A DNA stretch of 64,000 bases from Xanthomonas sp. (GTDB lineage Bacteria > Pseudomonadota > Gammaproteobacteria > Xanthomonadales > Xanthomonadaceae), in contig NZ_JAFIWC010000020.1 in the NCBI RefSeq assembly GCF_017163755.1, forward strand, positions 42,134 through 106,133, in the 5' to 3' direction. The notes under the pieces were generated by a model. The model saw only the letters and a list, made by a program, of their open reading frames with translations, was not told where the DNA came from and made no database searches. A program made the position numbers and the translations under genes. Shown in pieces: positions 1 through 10,256 of this stretch (within the stretch, counting starts at the first letter, position 1; every line of letters starts with the position of its first letter).

Positions 1-2
1 CG

Positions 3-59
3 CAGACGCTGGAAGTGCATGGCCTGTGCGCGCGCTGCGCCGGATCGGCGACCCTCTGA
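3..59 (+). CDS. Fur-family metalloregulator, C-terminal fragment
   Basis: Only the last 18 codons and a TGA stop are inside the window; the gene begins before base 1. The frame reads QTLEVHGLCARCAG and then ends. A glycine followed by C-x-x-C just before the stop is the usual end of Fur/Zur/PerR proteins, where the cysteine pair belongs to the structural zinc site. This is family-level recognition from a short tail, so I cannot say whether it is Fur, Zur or PerR, and the DNA-binding part is not visible. Confidence 0.55.
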   Translation, partial: QTLEVHGLCARCAGSATL

Positions 60-231
60 ATCCCCAGGCCTTGGCGGCAGCGGGCCCTGAAGGCTTTTCC
101 TCAGTCAAGTTGGCTCCCTCGCCAGTCGCCGCCAAGTCCCTGCAGCCGCACCTGCGAACTGCGCTGCGCGCGAACGCCGAAGCGACGACGCGCTGGCGCG
201 GCCGGTGCGTTCGTGCTCATTCGCCGCCGGC

Positions 232-582
232 TCACTTGTCGCCTGATCGCTTGGATGGCCCGGCGCGCCCGGTGGCCGGGGGAGTGGCAGCGGCCTTGCA
301 GCGGCACTCCAGGTTCTCCAGCGCCGCGCTCATCTTGTTGCGCCGCGAGGGCGCGATCGGCGTAGCGAGCGCCTTCTTCAGCCTGGCGCTCTCCATTACC
401 GTGCAGGTGACCGAACCGTCCGGGTTGCTGGACATGCCTCCCCCTGCGTGCGTACACCATTCGTCGCACACGCTCTCAGAACCGGGTTCGCAGGTCACTG
501 CGGTTCCCGCCGCCATGGCGGGTCCGGCATGGACCGAACAGGCGAACAGGATCGCGCACAGCGTTATCGGCCTGGTATGCAT
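232..582 (-). CDS. small secreted cysteine-containing protein of unknown function
   Basis: Encodes 116 residues. The start MHTRPITL is chosen because an AAGGGAG ribosome site lies seven bases upstream and because it exposes a signal peptide (hydrophobic stretch at residues 6-24, cleavage probably after AMA-A near residue 25). The mature part is about 90 residues with six cysteines, including a C-x-C near the C-terminus, which suggests disulfide bonding in the periplasm or outside the cell. The tail is polar and rich in Pro, Lys and Arg. I do not recognise the family. The gene stands alone, with no same-strand neighbour close enough for an operon. Confidence 0.6.
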   Translation of the reverse strand: MHTRPITLCAILFACSVHAGPAMAAGTAVTCEPGSESVCDEWCTHAGGGMSSNPDGSVTCTVMESARLKKALATPIAPSRRNKMSAALENLECRCKAAATPPATGRAGPSKRSGDK

Positions 583-953
583 GGCATGACTCCCTTTGGA
601 TGGTGGCGACGGCTGCGACGGCTGCGACGGCTGCGGCGGTGCGGCTGAGCGTCCGCCTGCATGCAGATGCAAACGCGAAGCCGAGCGGCGACAGGCCACG
701 CCGTTGCGGACCGCGTGCGGCATGGCACGAATCGCGGGCGCCCGGTGCCGTATGCACGGGACGTGTCGGCTGCCGCGCGGGCCGTCGCCGGGTTGCACAA
801 CGGCATCGAACGGCGGTCTCGTCGTCCTCCGTGCGCGCCATGGCATCGGCCGCCTCGGTGCTCACCCGATAGGCATTCGAGAACGGTGCCGGTCGGTGCG
901 GCTGGCGCGGACGCTCGCCGCACGCGCCGGTACCGGATCGGGTATCCGTTTCG
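583..953. other. intergenic stretch with 9-bp tandem repeat
   Basis: No convincing gene is present; the open frames here are arginine/alanine-rich GC artefacts. Three copies of a 9-base unit GGCTGCGAC (last copy GGCTGCGGC) lie at 611-637, only 28 bases upstream of the start of the minus-strand secreted protein, so they fall in its leader or promoter. Nothing else with recognisable structure was seen. Confidence 0.5.
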
Positions 954-1571
954 CTAGCTGGCGACCGGCAGCGGCGCGTATCCGGACAGGAAGACCTGCA
1001 GCGCGCGCTGCGTCGCCTCGCACAGGTAGTCCGGCGACGGATTCTTCAGCGCGCCGAACAGGCAGGGCATCAGCGTCTCCGCCTCGAGCAGCCCGGCCAG
1101 GTGCCGGGCGGCCACGATCGGGTCGGCGCGGCGCAGCAGGCCCAGGTCCATCTGCTGCTGCAGGAACATGCCCAGGCGGCTCATGCCTTCGTCCGGGCCG
1201 CTTCGGAAGAACAGCAGGCCGATGTCGGAGCGGCCCGATACGCCGATGATGGTCTGCCAGACCTGCACCGACTGCTCCGAGCACAGGAACGCCAGCGCAC
1301 TCTCGCCCAGGCGCTGCAGCGCGGTCGGGAGGTCGTCCCGGCTCTGCATCAACGCGGCCAGCAGCGGTTCCATGTACTGCTCGGCCACGCTGTGCGCCAC
1401 CGCCACGAACAGCTCCTCCTTGGACGGGAAGTAGCCGTACAGGGTGCGCTTGGAGCTGCCGGCGCGGCTGGCGATCTGGGTCATCGAGGCGCCCTCGAAT
1501 CCGGCTTCCAAGAACACCGCCGCCGCCGCTTCGACGATCGCGTCCCGCTTGGCTTCTGTCCTGACGCGCAT
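954..1571 (-). CDS. TetR/AcrR-family repressor of the adjacent RND pump
   Basis: 205 residues, normal TetR length. The N-terminal helix-turn-helix is clear: [17 protein letters not shown], then MTQIASRAGSSKRTLYGYF at about residues 30-48. The C-terminal three quarters are helical and variable, as in ligand-binding TetR domains. It is divergent from acrA across 139 bases that hold two copies of AGTATACCG. This is the standard arrangement for a local repressor of an AcrAB/SmeDE-type pump that is released by pump substrates. The regulatory role is inferred from position and family; the inducer is unknown. Confidence 0.85.
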   Translation of the reverse strand: MRVRTEAKRDAIVEAAAAVFLEAGFEGASMTQIASRAGSSKRTLYGYFPSKEELFVAVAHSVAEQYMEPLLAALMQSRDDLPTALQRLGESALAFLCSEQSVQVWQTIIGVSGRSDIGLLFFRSGPDEGMSRLGMFLQQQMDLGLLRRADPIVAARHLAGLLEAETLMPCLFGALKNPSPDYLCEATQRALQVFLSGYAPLPVAS

Positions 1572-1598
1572 CGCTCGGCCATCAAGGAGTGGCGCTTA

Positions 1599-1655
1599 AG
1601 TATACCGGGAGGGCAGAAATGATTGACGGCACCGGATCGCATGATTAGTATACCG
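1599..1655. promoter_or_regulatory. probable TetR operator region between tetR and acrA
   Basis: The 9-base sequence AGTATACCG, containing the palindrome GTATAC, occurs twice in the same orientation, at 1599-1607 and 1647-1655. The first copy is 28 bases from the tetR start and the second is 56 bases from the acrA start. A further CCGTACCG follows at once. This AT-richer block in a GC-rich background is where both divergent promoters should lie. Binding by the adjacent TetR protein is inferred. Confidence 0.45.
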
Positions 1656-1710
1656 AACCGTACCGTTTATCTTTCCCATCCTGTCCGCGTCGCTGCCGGA
1701 GATTCCCCAC

Positions 1711-2910
1711 GTGCGTCCTGTCCTGTCCTCTCGTCTATCGCTGGCCCTGGCCGTGGCGGCCTCCCTGCTGCTGAGCGCGTGCGGTTCGCCCCCGGGCGGC
1801 CCGCCGCCGGAGGAGGGGACGCCGGAGATGGGCGTGCTCACCGTCGCTGCGCGTCCGGTGGCGCTGACCACCGAGTTGCCGGGGCGCACCCTGCCGTACC
1901 TGATCGCCGACGTGCGGCCGCAGGTGAACGGCATCATCCAGGTGCGCAAGTTCCGCGAGGGCGGCGAGGTCAAGGCCGGTCAGACGCTGTACCAGATCGA
2001 TCCGGCCAGCTATCGCGCCAGCTACGACAGCAACGTGGCCGCGCTCGGCCGGGCCCAGGCGACGCTGCGCACCGCGCGGCTGAAGGCCGATCGTTACCGG
2101 GCGCTGGTGAAGGTGTCTGCGATCAGCCGGCAGGACAGCGACGATGCCGACGCGGCGCTGGGGCAGGCCGAAGCGGACGTCGCCGCGGCCAAGGCCAATG
2201 TGGAGAGCGCGCGCATCAACCTGGCCTATGCGCGCGTCGACGCGCCGATCTCCGGGCGCATCGGCAAGTCCAGCGTCACCGCCGGTGCGCTGGTCACCGC
2301 CAGCCAGACCGCGGCGCTGGCCACCATCCAGCAGCTGGACCCGATCTACGTCGACGTCACCCAGCCCAGCGCCTCGCTGCTGCGGCTCAGGCAGGCGATG
2401 GCCAGCGGCGAACTGGAGAAGGCCGACGCGACGGCGGCCAGGGTGTCGCTGCTGCTGGAGGACGGCAGTCCGTATCCGTTGCCGGGGCGGCTGGAGTTCT
2501 CCGACGTCACCGTCGACCAGGACACCGGCTCGATCACCCTGCGCGCGGTGTTCCCCAACCCGAACGCGGAGCTGCTGCCCGGCATGTACGTGCGCGCGGT
2601 GCTGCAGGAGGGGGTGCAGGACCAGGGCCTGCTGGTGCCGCAGCAGGCGGTGTCGCGCAACGGCGCCGGCAAACCCACCGCGTACGTGGTCGGCAGCGAC
2701 CATAAGCTGCAGCTGCGCGTGCTGGAGACCGATCGCGCGATCGGCGACCAGTGGCTGGTGCGCAGCGGGCTGAAGCCGGGCGAACAGCTGGTGGTGGAGG
2801 GCCTGTCGCGGGCGCGGCCGGGCGTGGCGGTCAAGACCGTGCCGTGGCAGCCCAAGGCGGCGCCGGCCGCGCCTGCTGCCGCGAACCCCGCGCCGCGCGC
2901 GGCGAACTGA
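1711..2910 (+). CDS. acrA: RND efflux periplasmic adaptor lipoprotein (AcrA/MexA/SmeD type)
   Basis: 399 residues, typical for the family. It starts with GTG preceded by GGAG. A lipoprotein signal ends in LLLSAC, making Cys24 the lipidated residue, so the protein should be tethered to the inner membrane on the periplasmic side. Next come the biotinyl-lipoyl half motifs (about residues 60-100 and 175-215), an alpha-hairpin between them (about 105-170), and beta-barrel and membrane-proximal domains (VTAGALVTASQTAALATI onward). The C-terminal tail is Pro/Ala-rich. It bridges the AcrB-like pump to an outer-membrane channel. It lies 14 bases upstream of acrB and is surely co-transcribed with it. 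Confidence 0.92.
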   Translation: MRPVLSSRLSLALAVAASLLLSACGSPPGGPPPEEGTPEMGVLTVAARPVALTTELPGRTLPYLIADVRPQVNGIIQVRKFREGGEVKAGQTLYQIDPASYRASYDSNVAALGRAQATLRTARLKADRYRALVKVSAISRQDSDDADAALGQAEADVAAAKANVESARINLAYARVDAPISGRIGKSSVTAGALVTASQTAALATIQQLDPIYVDVTQPSASLLRLRQAMASGELEKADATAARVSLLLEDGSPYPLPGRLEFSDVTVDQDTGSITLRAVFPNPNAELLPGMYVRAVLQEGVQDQGLLVPQQAVSRNGAGKPTAYVVGSDHKLQLRVLETDRAIGDQWLVRSGLKPGEQLVVEGLSRARPGVAVKTVPWQPKAAPAAPAAANPAPRAAN

Positions 2911-2924
2911 GGCCGTAGACCGAC

Positions 2925-5900
2925 ATGGCACGCTTCTTCATCGATCGCCCGATCTTCGCCTGGGTACTGGCCATCATCGTGATGCTGGCCGGCATCCTGT
3001 CCGTCGCCACCCTGCCCATCGCCCAGTACCCGAGCATCGCGCCGCCCGCCGTGGCGATCACCGCCAACTACCCCGGCGCCTCGGCCAAGACCCTCGAGGA
3101 CACCGTCACCCAGGTCATCGAGCAGAAGATGAAGGGGCTGGACCACCTCAGCTACATGGCCTCCACCAGCGAGTCCAGCGGCCAGGTCACCATCACCCTG
3201 ACCTTCGACAACGGCACCGACCCGGACACCGCGCAGGTGCAGGTGCAGAACAAGCTGTCGCTGGCCACGCCGTTGCTGCCGCAGGAAGTGCAGCAGCAGG
3301 GCGTCACCGTGACCAAGTCGGCGACCAACTTCCTCAACGTGCTGGCCTTCACCTCCGAAGACGGCAGCATGAGCGACTCGGACCTGTCCGACTACGTGGC
3401 CGCCAACGTGCAGGAGGCGATCAGCCGCGTCGAGGGCGTGGGCGATACCACGCTGTTCGGCTCGCAGTATTCGATGCGGATCTGGCTGGACCCCAACAAG
3501 CTGAGCAACTTCAGCCTGACCCCGCTGGACGTGAGGACCGCGATCCAGGCGCAGAACGCGCAGGTTTCCGCCGGCCAGCTCGGCGCGCTGCCGGCCGCCG
3601 CCAACCAGCAGCTCAACGCCACCATCACCGCGCAGACGCGGCTGAAGACCGCCGCGCAGTTCCAGGACATCCTGCTGCGCACGCAGTCCGACGGTTCGCA
3701 GGTGCGGCTGCGCGACGTGGCCCGCATCGAGCTGGGCAGCGAGAGCTACAATACCGTCGGCCGCTACAACGGCAAGCCGGCCGCCGGCCTGGCGATCAAG
3801 CTCGCCACCGGCGCCAACGCGCTGGACACGGTCAAGGCGATCGACGCCAGCATGGCCGAGCAGGAGAAGTTCTTCCCGCCCGGCATGAAGGTGCAGAAGC
3901 CGTACGACACCACGCCGTTCGTGCGCATCTCGATCGAAGAGGTGGTGCGCACCCTGGTCGAGGCGGTGGTGCTGGTGTTCCTGGTGATGTACCTGTTCCT
4001 GCAGAACTTCCGCGCCACCCTGATCCCGACCATCGCCGTGCCGGTGGTGCTGTTGGGCACGTTCGGTGTGCTGGCCGCGTTCGGCTTCACCATCAACACG
4101 CTGACCATGTTCGCGATGGTGCTGGCGATCGGCCTGCTGGTGGACGACGCGATCGTGGTGGTGGAGAACGTCGAGCGGGTGATGAACGAGGAGCAGTTGC
4201 CGCCCAAGGAAGCCACGCGCAAGTCGATGGGCCAGATCACCGGCGCGCTGGTCGGCGTGGCCCTGGTGCTGGCCGCGGTGTTCGTGCCGATGGCGTTCTT
4301 CGGCGGCTCCACCGGCGTGATCTACCGCCAGTTCTCGATCACCATCGTCGCGGCGATGACGCTGTCGGTGCTGGTGGCGATGGTGCTGACCCCGGCGCTG
4401 TGCGCCACCTTGCTCAAGCCGGCCAGGCAGCACGGCATGGCCACCACCGGCTTCTTCGGTTGGTTCAACCGCGTGTTCGACCGCGGCAACGGCCGCTACC
4501 AGGGCATCGTGCGGCACATGCTGGGCAAGGGCTGGCGCTACATGCTCGCCTATGCGGTGCTGCTGGCGCTGGTGGTGTTCGGCTTCATGAAACTGCCGGT
4601 CGGCTTCCTGCCGGACGAGGACCAGGGCACGCTGTTCGCGCTGGTGCAATTGCCGCCGGGCGCCACCGCGGCGCGCACCGACGCGGTGATCCGCCAGGTC
4701 GAGCAGCACTTCCTTGTGGAGCAGAAGGACTCGGTCGCCGGCATCTTCGCCGTGTCCGGTTTCAGTTTTGCCGGCAGCGGGCAGAACGTGGGCTTCGCCT
4801 TCGTCAAGCTGCGGCCGTGGGACGAGCGCACCGGCAAGGGCCAGAGCGTGACCGAGGTGGCGGGGAAGGCGGGCGCGTTCTTCGCCGGCATCCGTGACGC
4901 CAGGGTGTTCGCGTTCGCGCCGCCAGCGGTGTCCGAGCTGGGCAACGCCACCGGTTTCGACCTGATGCTGCAGGACCGCGCCAATCTCGGCCACGCCGCG
5001 CTGATGCAGGCACGAAACCAGTTGCTGGCCGAACTGTCGCAGGACAAGCGGCTGGTCGCGGTGCGCCCGAACGGGCAGGAGGACACGCCGGAGTTCAAGC
5101 TGGAGATCGATGCGCACAAGGCGCAGACGCTGGGCCTGTCGATCGCCGACATCAACGGCACCTTCTCCAGCGCCTGGGGCAGCACCTACGTCAACGATTT
5201 CATCGACAAGGGCCGGGTCAAGAAGGTGATGCTGCAGGCCGATGCGCCGTACCGCATGCTGCCGGAGGACATCGACCGCTGGTACGTGCGCAACGGCGCC
5301 GGCACGATGGTCGCCTTCAGTTCCTTCGCCACCGCCAGCTGGACCACCGGCTCACCGCGGCTGGAGCGCTACAACAGCGTGCCGTCGGTGGAGATCCTGG
5401 GCATGGCGATGCCGGGCGCGGCCTCCAGCGGACAGGCGCTGGCCATCGTCGAGGCCGCGGCGGCCAAGCTGCCGCCGGGCATCGGCTACGAGTGGACCGG
5501 GCTGTCGCGGCAGGAGAAGGCGTCGAGCGGGCAGACCGGCTTGCTGTACGGCCTGTCGATCCTGATCGTGTTCCTGTGCCTGGCCGCGCTGTACGAAAGC
5601 TGGGCGATCCCGTTCGCGGTGATCCTGGTGGTGCCGCTGGGCGTGTTCGGCGCGCTGCTCGGCGCGATCCTTACCTGGAAGATGAACGATGTGTACTTCC
5701 AGGTCGGCCTGCTGACCACGATCGGCCTGGCCTGCAAGAACGCGATCCTGATCGTGGAATTCGCCAAGGAGCTGCACGAGGGCGGCAAGAGCCTGGTGGA
5801 GTCGGCGCTGGAAGCGGCGCGCATGCGCCTGCGGCCGATCCTGATGACCTCGCTGGCGTTCATCCTCGGCGTGGTGCCGCTGGTGCTGGGCAGCGGCGCC

Positions 5901-6071
5901 GGTGCCGGCGCGCAGCATGCGCTGGGTACCGCGGTGATCGGTGGCATGCTCTCGGGCACGATCCTGGCGATCTTCTTCGTGCCGCTGTTCTTCGTCCTGG
6001 TGTCCGGCCTGTTCAAGCGCGGCGGCCGGCCCACCGCGCCGCCGGCGGCTTCGGCTGCGCCCGGCGCCTGA
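2925..6071 (+). CDS. acrB: RND multidrug efflux transporter, AcrB/SmeE type
   Basis: 1048 residues, matching AcrB (1049). It opens [17 protein letters not shown], the usual first transmembrane helix of HAE1 pumps. Key proton-relay residues are visible: Asp407-Asp408 in [14 protein letters not shown] and Lys938 in [13 protein letters not shown], almost at E. coli numbering. Two large periplasmic loops separate the two sets of six transmembrane helices. The protein exports amphiphilic drugs and toxic compounds from the periplasm or outer leaflet using the proton gradient, together with the upstream adaptor. No gene for the outer-membrane channel follows, so the pump must use one encoded elsewhere. 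Confidence 0.95.
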   Translation: MARFFIDRPIFAWVLAIIVMLAGILSVATLPIAQYPSIAPPAVAITANYPGASAKTLEDTVTQVIEQKMKGLDHLSYMASTSESSGQVTITLTFDNGTDPDTAQVQVQNKLSLATPLLPQEVQQQGVTVTKSATNFLNVLAFTSEDGSMSDSDLSDYVAANVQEAISRVEGVGDTTLFGSQYSMRIWLDPNKLSNFSLTPLDVRTAIQAQNAQVSAGQLGALPAAANQQLNATITAQTRLKTAAQFQDILLRTQSDGSQVRLRDVARIELGSESYNTVGRYNGKPAAGLAIKLATGANALDTVKAIDASMAEQEKFFPPGMKVQKPYDTTPFVRISIEEVVRTLVEAVVLVFLVMYLFLQNFRATLIPTIAVPVVLLGTFGVLAAFGFTINTLTMFAMVLAIGLLVDDAIVVVENVERVMNEEQLPPKEATRKSMGQITGALVGVALVLAAVFVPMAFFGGSTGVIYRQFSITIVAAMTLSVLVAMVLTPALCATLLKPARQHGMATTGFFGWFNRVFDRGNGRYQGIVRHMLGKGWRYMLAYAVLLALVVFGFMKLPVGFLPDEDQGTLFALVQLPPGATAARTDAVIRQVEQHFLVEQKDSVAGIFAVSGFSFAGSGQNVGFAFVKLRPWDERTGKGQSVTEVAGKAGAFFAGIRDARVFAFAPPAVSELGNATGFDLMLQDRANLGHAALMQARNQLLAELSQDKRLVAVRPNGQEDTPEFKLEIDAHKAQTLGLSIADINGTFSSAWGSTYVNDFIDKGRVKKVMLQADAPYRMLPEDIDRWYVRNGAGTMVAFSSFATASWTTGSPRLERYNSVPSVEILGMAMPGAASSGQALAIVEAAAAKLPPGIGYEWTGLSRQEKASSGQTGLLYGLSILIVFLCLAALYESWAIPFAVILVVPLGVFGALLGAILTWKMNDVYFQVGLLTTIGLACKNAILIVEFAKELHEGGKSLVESALEAARMRLRPILMTSLAFILGVVPLVLGSGAGAGAQHALGTAVIGGMLSGTILAIFFVPLFFVLVSGLFKRGGRPTAPPAASAAPGA

Positions 6072-6185
6072 GATGGGTCGCGCGCGCGCAGGGTGCGCCG
6101 ATGGGGCACGGCCGCTGCCGGCCTTCGCCGTCGGCGGCGATCGCTCCGCGCTGCAACTGCGCAGGGCCGCTGGCGGCGGACGCCG

Positions 6186-6932
6186 ATGCACCACGGGCGC
6201 CGCTGCGCCGGACGAGGCGGCGACGTGGTGCGGCTAGCCGCCGGCCGGGGCGAACGGTCGTGCGGCGCGCGGCGCCGGGTCGGCGGCGGCGGCGACGCAA
6301 GCCAGGGCAAGCGGCGCGCGATCCTGGACGCCGCGCGGCGCCTGTTTTCCGAACAGGGCTTCGACAGGGTCAACATGGACGCGATCGCCGCGTGCGCGGA
6401 CGCGTCCAAGGCCACCGTGTACGCGTACTTCGGCAACAAGGAACGGCTGTTCCGCGCCGCGCTGGACGAGCTGCTCGGCGAGGCGCCGGATCCATGGACG
6501 CGGCTGCCGACGCTGCGCGGCGCGCTGCCGGAACGCCTGGCCGCGGTCGCCGATGCGATCCTGTCCGTCGCCACCGCGCCTGCGCTACGCGGCGTCCACC
6601 GCATGCTCGCGTTGTCCAGGCAGTTTCCCGTGCAGCCTTCCGACCTGTACTGGGACCTGTGCTTCGCGCGCTACGACCGGGCGATGCAGGCGCTGCTCGT
6701 GCGCGAGGCGGCGCGCGAAGCGCTCGCCGTTGCGGATCCGGCGCGCGCCTCGCAGCAGTTCTTCGGCCTGGTCGCCGGCGCGCCGATGGCGCGCGCGCTG
6801 CTGATCGGCGAGCCGTTCGCGACCTCGGCTGCGCGCACGGCCCATGTCGAAGGCGCGGTGGCACTGTTCCTGTGCGCCTATCGGCCACCGCGGCGAGGCC
6901 GCCGCATCGGCAGGCGATGGCCGGACATGTGA
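6186..6932 (+). CDS. TetR-family regulator downstream of acrAB
   Basis: The helix-turn-helix is clear: [18 protein letters not shown] followed by [21 protein letters not shown]. The C-terminal half resembles the AefR-like TetR_C group. The start is uncertain. I use the ATG at 6186, but the HTH begins about 40 residues later and the leader is an arginine/glycine-rich stretch that may not be translated; GTG codons at 6225 and 6228 are reasonable alternatives. It lies 114 bases after acrB on the same strand. It may be a second local regulator of the pump or an independent gene. Its target cannot be deduced. Confidence 0.75.
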   Translation: MHHGRRCAGRGGDVVRLAAGRGERSCGARRRVGGGGDASQGKRRAILDAARRLFSEQGFDRVNMDAIAACADASKATVYAYFGNKERLFRAALDELLGEAPDPWTRLPTLRGALPERLAAVADAILSVATAPALRGVHRMLALSRQFPVQPSDLYWDLCFARYDRAMQALLVREAAREALAVADPARASQQFFGLVAGAPMARALLIGEPFATSAARTAHVEGAVALFLCAYRPPRRGRRIGRRWPDM

Positions 6933-7218
6933 GCGCGGCCGCAGCGGGTCGGTCGCCCGGCGCATGCGGCCGCCAGCGCTTGGACCTGGCGCGCCTGGGC
7001 CGCCGGCGGGACGTGTCCGCGCCGGGATGGCCTGCGTGGGCCTGAACCATGGCGACGCAACGCGTCCGGCCAACCTGGGGCGATCACCCGCATCGCCTTC
7101 CACTGCAAGGCGTGCGGCGATTGATGAGCGGGGTTTATGGCGGCATGCGGTCGCAGCGGCTGGTGGCCACGCGCGGGCGCGCCTAGAGTCGGGCTACACA
7201 CACAGCAAGGAGATCCCC

Positions 7219-7689
7219 ATGAACCTGTTCGCCACCGCGATGTCCTTGTCGATGATGGCCACCGCCGTGCCGGAGGCGGAAGGCAAGCCGATCAAGGTGA
7301 CCCGGGCCGGTGCGTCCGCCTCGGCGAAGGGCCCGTCCGACTACTTCACCGGCGGCGTGCGCATCGACGCGCCGTTCCAGGCCGACGCCCCGGCGCGGGT
7401 CGGCGGCGCCACCGTCAGCTTCGAGCCCGGCGCGCGCACCGCCTGGCACACCCACCCGCTCGGCCAGACCCTGATCGTCACCGCCGGCGTCGGCCGCGTG
7501 CAGGAATGGGGCAAGCCGGCGAAGGAGCTCCGGCCCGGCGACATCGTGTGGATCCCGCCGGGCGTGAAGCACTGGCATGGCGCCACCGCGCAGGTGGCGA
7601 TGACCCACATCGCGATCGCCGAGTCGCTGGACGGATCGCCGGTGCAGTGGCTGGAGCAGGTGTCGGACGAGCAATACCGCGGCGAGTGA
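7219..7689 (+). CDS. single-domain cupin protein
   Basis: 156 residues, with a strong AAGGAG site at 7207-7212, six bases before ATG. Both cupin motifs are present: motif 1 as G-x5-H-T-H-x5-Q ([18 protein letters not shown]) and motif 2 as [17 protein letters not shown]. The histidines of motif 1 with the motif 2 histidine would bind a metal. The first 20 residues are hydrophobic and Met-rich and could be a weak signal peptide, but they lack the usual lysine/arginine. Small stand-alone cupins of this type include mandelonitrile-lyase-like and carboxymuconolactone-linked enzymes; the substrate cannot be assigned. It has no obvious operon partner. Confidence 0.8.
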   Translation: MNLFATAMSLSMMATAVPEAEGKPIKVTRAGASASAKGPSDYFTGGVRIDAPFQADAPARVGGATVSFEPGARTAWHTHPLGQTLIVTAGVGRVQEWGKPAKELRPGDIVWIPPGVKHWHGATAQVAMTHIAIAESLDGSPVQWLEQVSDEQYRGE

Positions 7690-7862
7690 GCGCCGGCCCG
7701 CCGCCGGCGAGCGGGATCGTGCTGTGAGGCGCCACGTGGCACCGGCCGAGCAACGCGCGCCGGGGCCACCGGATAGCCGCGCAAACAGCCGCGGCGGCAG
7801 CGGCGCGGCAGGCACCCATGCCGCAACGCTGGCGGGCGGCGCGGTGTTCGACCGGCCGCCGA

Positions 7863-8258
7863 TCAGACCGGGACGTCCCCTGCGGCCGGCCGGGCGTGCT
7901 GGGCGGCCGCCGCGCGCAGGCAGCGGACCAAGTGGTCCGGGGAGAACGGCTTGGCGACCACCGGCAGGTGGCGCAGGTCCTCGCGGATGCCCTGCAGGCC
8001 GTAGCCGGTGGCGAACACCAGCGGCAGGCCGCGGCCGAGCACCGCATCGGCGACCGGAAACACCTGCTGCCCGGCGATGTTGACGTCGAGCAGGGCGATG
8101 TCGAATCCGCCCTGTTCGACCGCGTGCAGCGCCGCGGGCACCGAGGCGACGTTGGCGACCACGTCCAGGCCCTGGAAGGTCAGGATGTCCTCGATCATCA
8201 TCGCCACCAGGCTCTCGTCCTCGACGATCAGCACGCGCAGGCTTGCGCTCGGTTGCAT
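7863..8258 (-). CDS. stand-alone response-regulator receiver protein
   Basis: 131 residues consisting of one REC domain and no output domain. The acidic pocket (EDE after VLIV), phospho-acceptor Asp58 in LLDVN, the conserved Thr/Ser region (VFATGYG) and Lys in VVAKPFS are all present. It starts eight bases after the stop of the HWE kinase on the same strand, so it is the probable cognate partner. Single-domain receivers next to HWE/HisKA_2 kinases usually act by protein contact or as phosphate sinks. The downstream target is unknown. Confidence 0.88.
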   Translation of the reverse strand: MQPSASLRVLIVEDESLVAMMIEDILTFQGLDVVANVASVPAALHAVEQGGFDIALLDVNIAGQQVFPVADAVLGRGLPLVFATGYGLQGIREDLRHLPVVAKPFSPDHLVRCLRAAAAQHARPAAGDVPV

Positions 8259-8266
8259 CGGCGGCC

Positions 8267-10060
8267 TCAGTCGAGCGAGAAGTGCATGCGGCAGCGCATG
8301 CCGCCGGGCTCGAAGCTCAGATGCACGTCGCCGCCCAGTTCCCTGGCCACGCAGCGGTCGATGAAACGGGTGCCGAAGCCGCGCGTGGCCGGCGCCGCCA
8401 CCGCCGGGCCGCCGCGCTCGTGCCAGGAAAGCTCGAACGAGGACGCGTCGGCCGACCACTGCAGTTCCACATGCCCCGTCTCGCACGACAGCGCGCCGTG
8501 CTTGGCCGCGTTGGCCGCCAGTTCGTGCAGGACCATGCACAGCGCCAGGGCGATGCGTGGCGACAGCAACACGTCGGGCCCGCCCCGGTGGATCCGTTCG
8601 TGCCCGGAGACCGCATAGGGCCGCAATTCGGTCTCCAGCAGTTCGTCGATCCGCAGGCCGGTCCAGCTGCGCCGGGTCAGCAGGTCGTGCGCCTTGCTCA
8701 GCGCGAGCAGGCGCCCCTGGAACTTGGCCATGAACTCCTCCGGCGCCGGCGAGGCGCGGAAGGTCTGGAAGGCGATCGACTGCACCGATGCCAGGCTGTT
8801 CTTGACCCGGTGGTTGAGCTCGTGGATCAGCGCCTGCTGCTCCTCTTCGGCGCGCTTGCGGGTGGTGATGTCGACCAGCATGTTGACCGCGCCGATGACC
8901 GTGCCGCTCTCGTCGCGCAGCGGCGTCGGGAAGGGCATGAACGGCACCCGGGTGCCGTCCGGGCGCTCGGCGATCGCCTCCACGCCGCGGATCTCGCGCT
9001 GTTCCCGCAGCGCCACCGCCATCGGGCACTGGTCGTGCGGCAGCGGCGTGCCGTCGGCTTCGTACAGGCGCCAGGTCACGCACCACTCGTCGCTGCCCAG
9101 CACCGGGCGGCGGCCGGAGAAATCGATCGCCGCCTCGTTGAAGAAGGTGATCCTGCCCTGGGCGTCGGTCATGTAGATCGCCGCCGGCAGCGCGTTGAGG
9201 ATCTGCCGCAGCTGGTGCTCGCGCTCGCGCAGCGCCTCGTTGGCGATGTGCTGCTCGGTCACGTCGACGGTGAAGCACCGGGTGTTGACGAACTGGCCGT
9301 TGGCGTAGCGCGAGTTGGAGGTGATCTGCACGTGCCGGATCGAGCCGTCGCGCGCGCGCAGGCGCGCGGCGCGCTTGTCGACCTTCTTGCCCGCGAGCAG
9401 ATCCTGCAGGATCTGCTGGATCACGTCCTGGTCGACATGGAAGTCGGTGATCGAGCGCCCGATGTACTCCTCGGCGCTGTAGCCCAGCAGCTCCAGCTCG
9501 GCCTGATTGGCGCGCACGATGGTCCCGTCGCCGGCGACCAGGTGCAGCCCGACCGCGCAATTGTCGAAGAAATCCTCCAGATCCTGCTGCTGGCGGCGGC
9601 TCTGCTCCTCGGCATGCTTGTGCTCGGTGATGTCGCGGAAGCAGTTGACCGCACCGGTGATGCGGCCCTGGCTGTCGCGCAGCGCCTCGATGTCGAGCAG
9701 CAGCGTGCGGCGCGAACCGTCTTCCCGCGCGATCACCACTTCGTGGCCGTAGCACGGTTCGCCGGTCAGCAGCACGGCGGCCATCGGCGTGCGGTCGTGC
9801 GGCAGCCATTCGCCGTTGGTCAGGAACAGGGTATGGGCGCCGGAGTAGCGTTCGCGCACGTCGCCCAGCCGCGGTTCGCGTCCCCACAGCCGCGCCGCAT
9901 GGCGGTTGTAGCGCAGGATCGTGCCGTCGGCGTCGCAGACGTAGATGCCGGCGGGGATGGCATCAAGGACGCTTTGGTCGGCATCGGCCAGCGCCTGCAG
10001 GCTGTTCGGCCTGGGGTGCTCGTGGGGCGTGCCGAGCATCGGTTCGGCGGTGACGGACAT
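8267..10060 (-). CDS. cytoplasmic PAS-domain histidine kinase, HWE family
   Basis: 597 residues with no transmembrane segment, so a soluble sensor. Three to four PAS/PAC units occupy residues 20-390; PAC signatures such as GAVNCFRDITEHKHAEE and GAVNMLVDITTRKRAEEE mark their ends. The kinase core begins at EEEQQALIHELNHRVKNSL with phospho-acceptor His417. The H-R-V-K-N form, the W-x-E-like segment ELSWHERGGP and the short C-terminal ATPase domain place it in the HWE/HisKA_2 group, which includes many light- or redox-sensing kinases. I see no strict LOV motif (NCRFLQ), so the signal is unknown. It forms an operon with the receiver gene downstream. Confidence 0.88.
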   Translation of the reverse strand: MSVTAEPMLGTPHEHPRPNSLQALADADQSVLDAIPAGIYVCDADGTILRYNRHAARLWGREPRLGDVRERYSGAHTLFLTNGEWLPHDRTPMAAVLLTGEPCYGHEVVIAREDGSRRTLLLDIEALRDSQGRITGAVNCFRDITEHKHAEEQSRRQQQDLEDFFDNCAVGLHLVAGDGTIVRANQAELELLGYSAEEYIGRSITDFHVDQDVIQQILQDLLAGKKVDKRAARLRARDGSIRHVQITSNSRYANGQFVNTRCFTVDVTEQHIANEALREREHQLRQILNALPAAIYMTDAQGRITFFNEAAIDFSGRRPVLGSDEWCVTWRLYEADGTPLPHDQCPMAVALREQREIRGVEAIAERPDGTRVPFMPFPTPLRDESGTVIGAVNMLVDITTRKRAEEEQQALIHELNHRVKNSLASVQSIAFQTFRASPAPEEFMAKFQGRLLALSKAHDLLTRRSWTGLRIDELLETELRPYAVSGHERIHRGGPDVLLSPRIALALCMVLHELAANAAKHGALSCETGHVELQWSADASSFELSWHERGGPAVAAPATRGFGTRFIDRCVARELGGDVHLSFEPGGMRCRMHFSLD

Positions 10061-10256
10061 GGCGGGGGATATCTGGAAGCAGAGGGCAAAGTTTAGTTAA
10101 TCGGACGTATGCGTGCTCTTCACGTCGCCGCCCGACGTGCCGACGCGGCGCGGCGCCAGGGTGCGTCGCAAGGCGCATGAGGGCGTATGAGCAGGCCCGC
10201 GGGGACGAAGACGGCGGCGCCGCAACGGGGCGAGGGTGAAGCGCGCTCGCGCGAAG

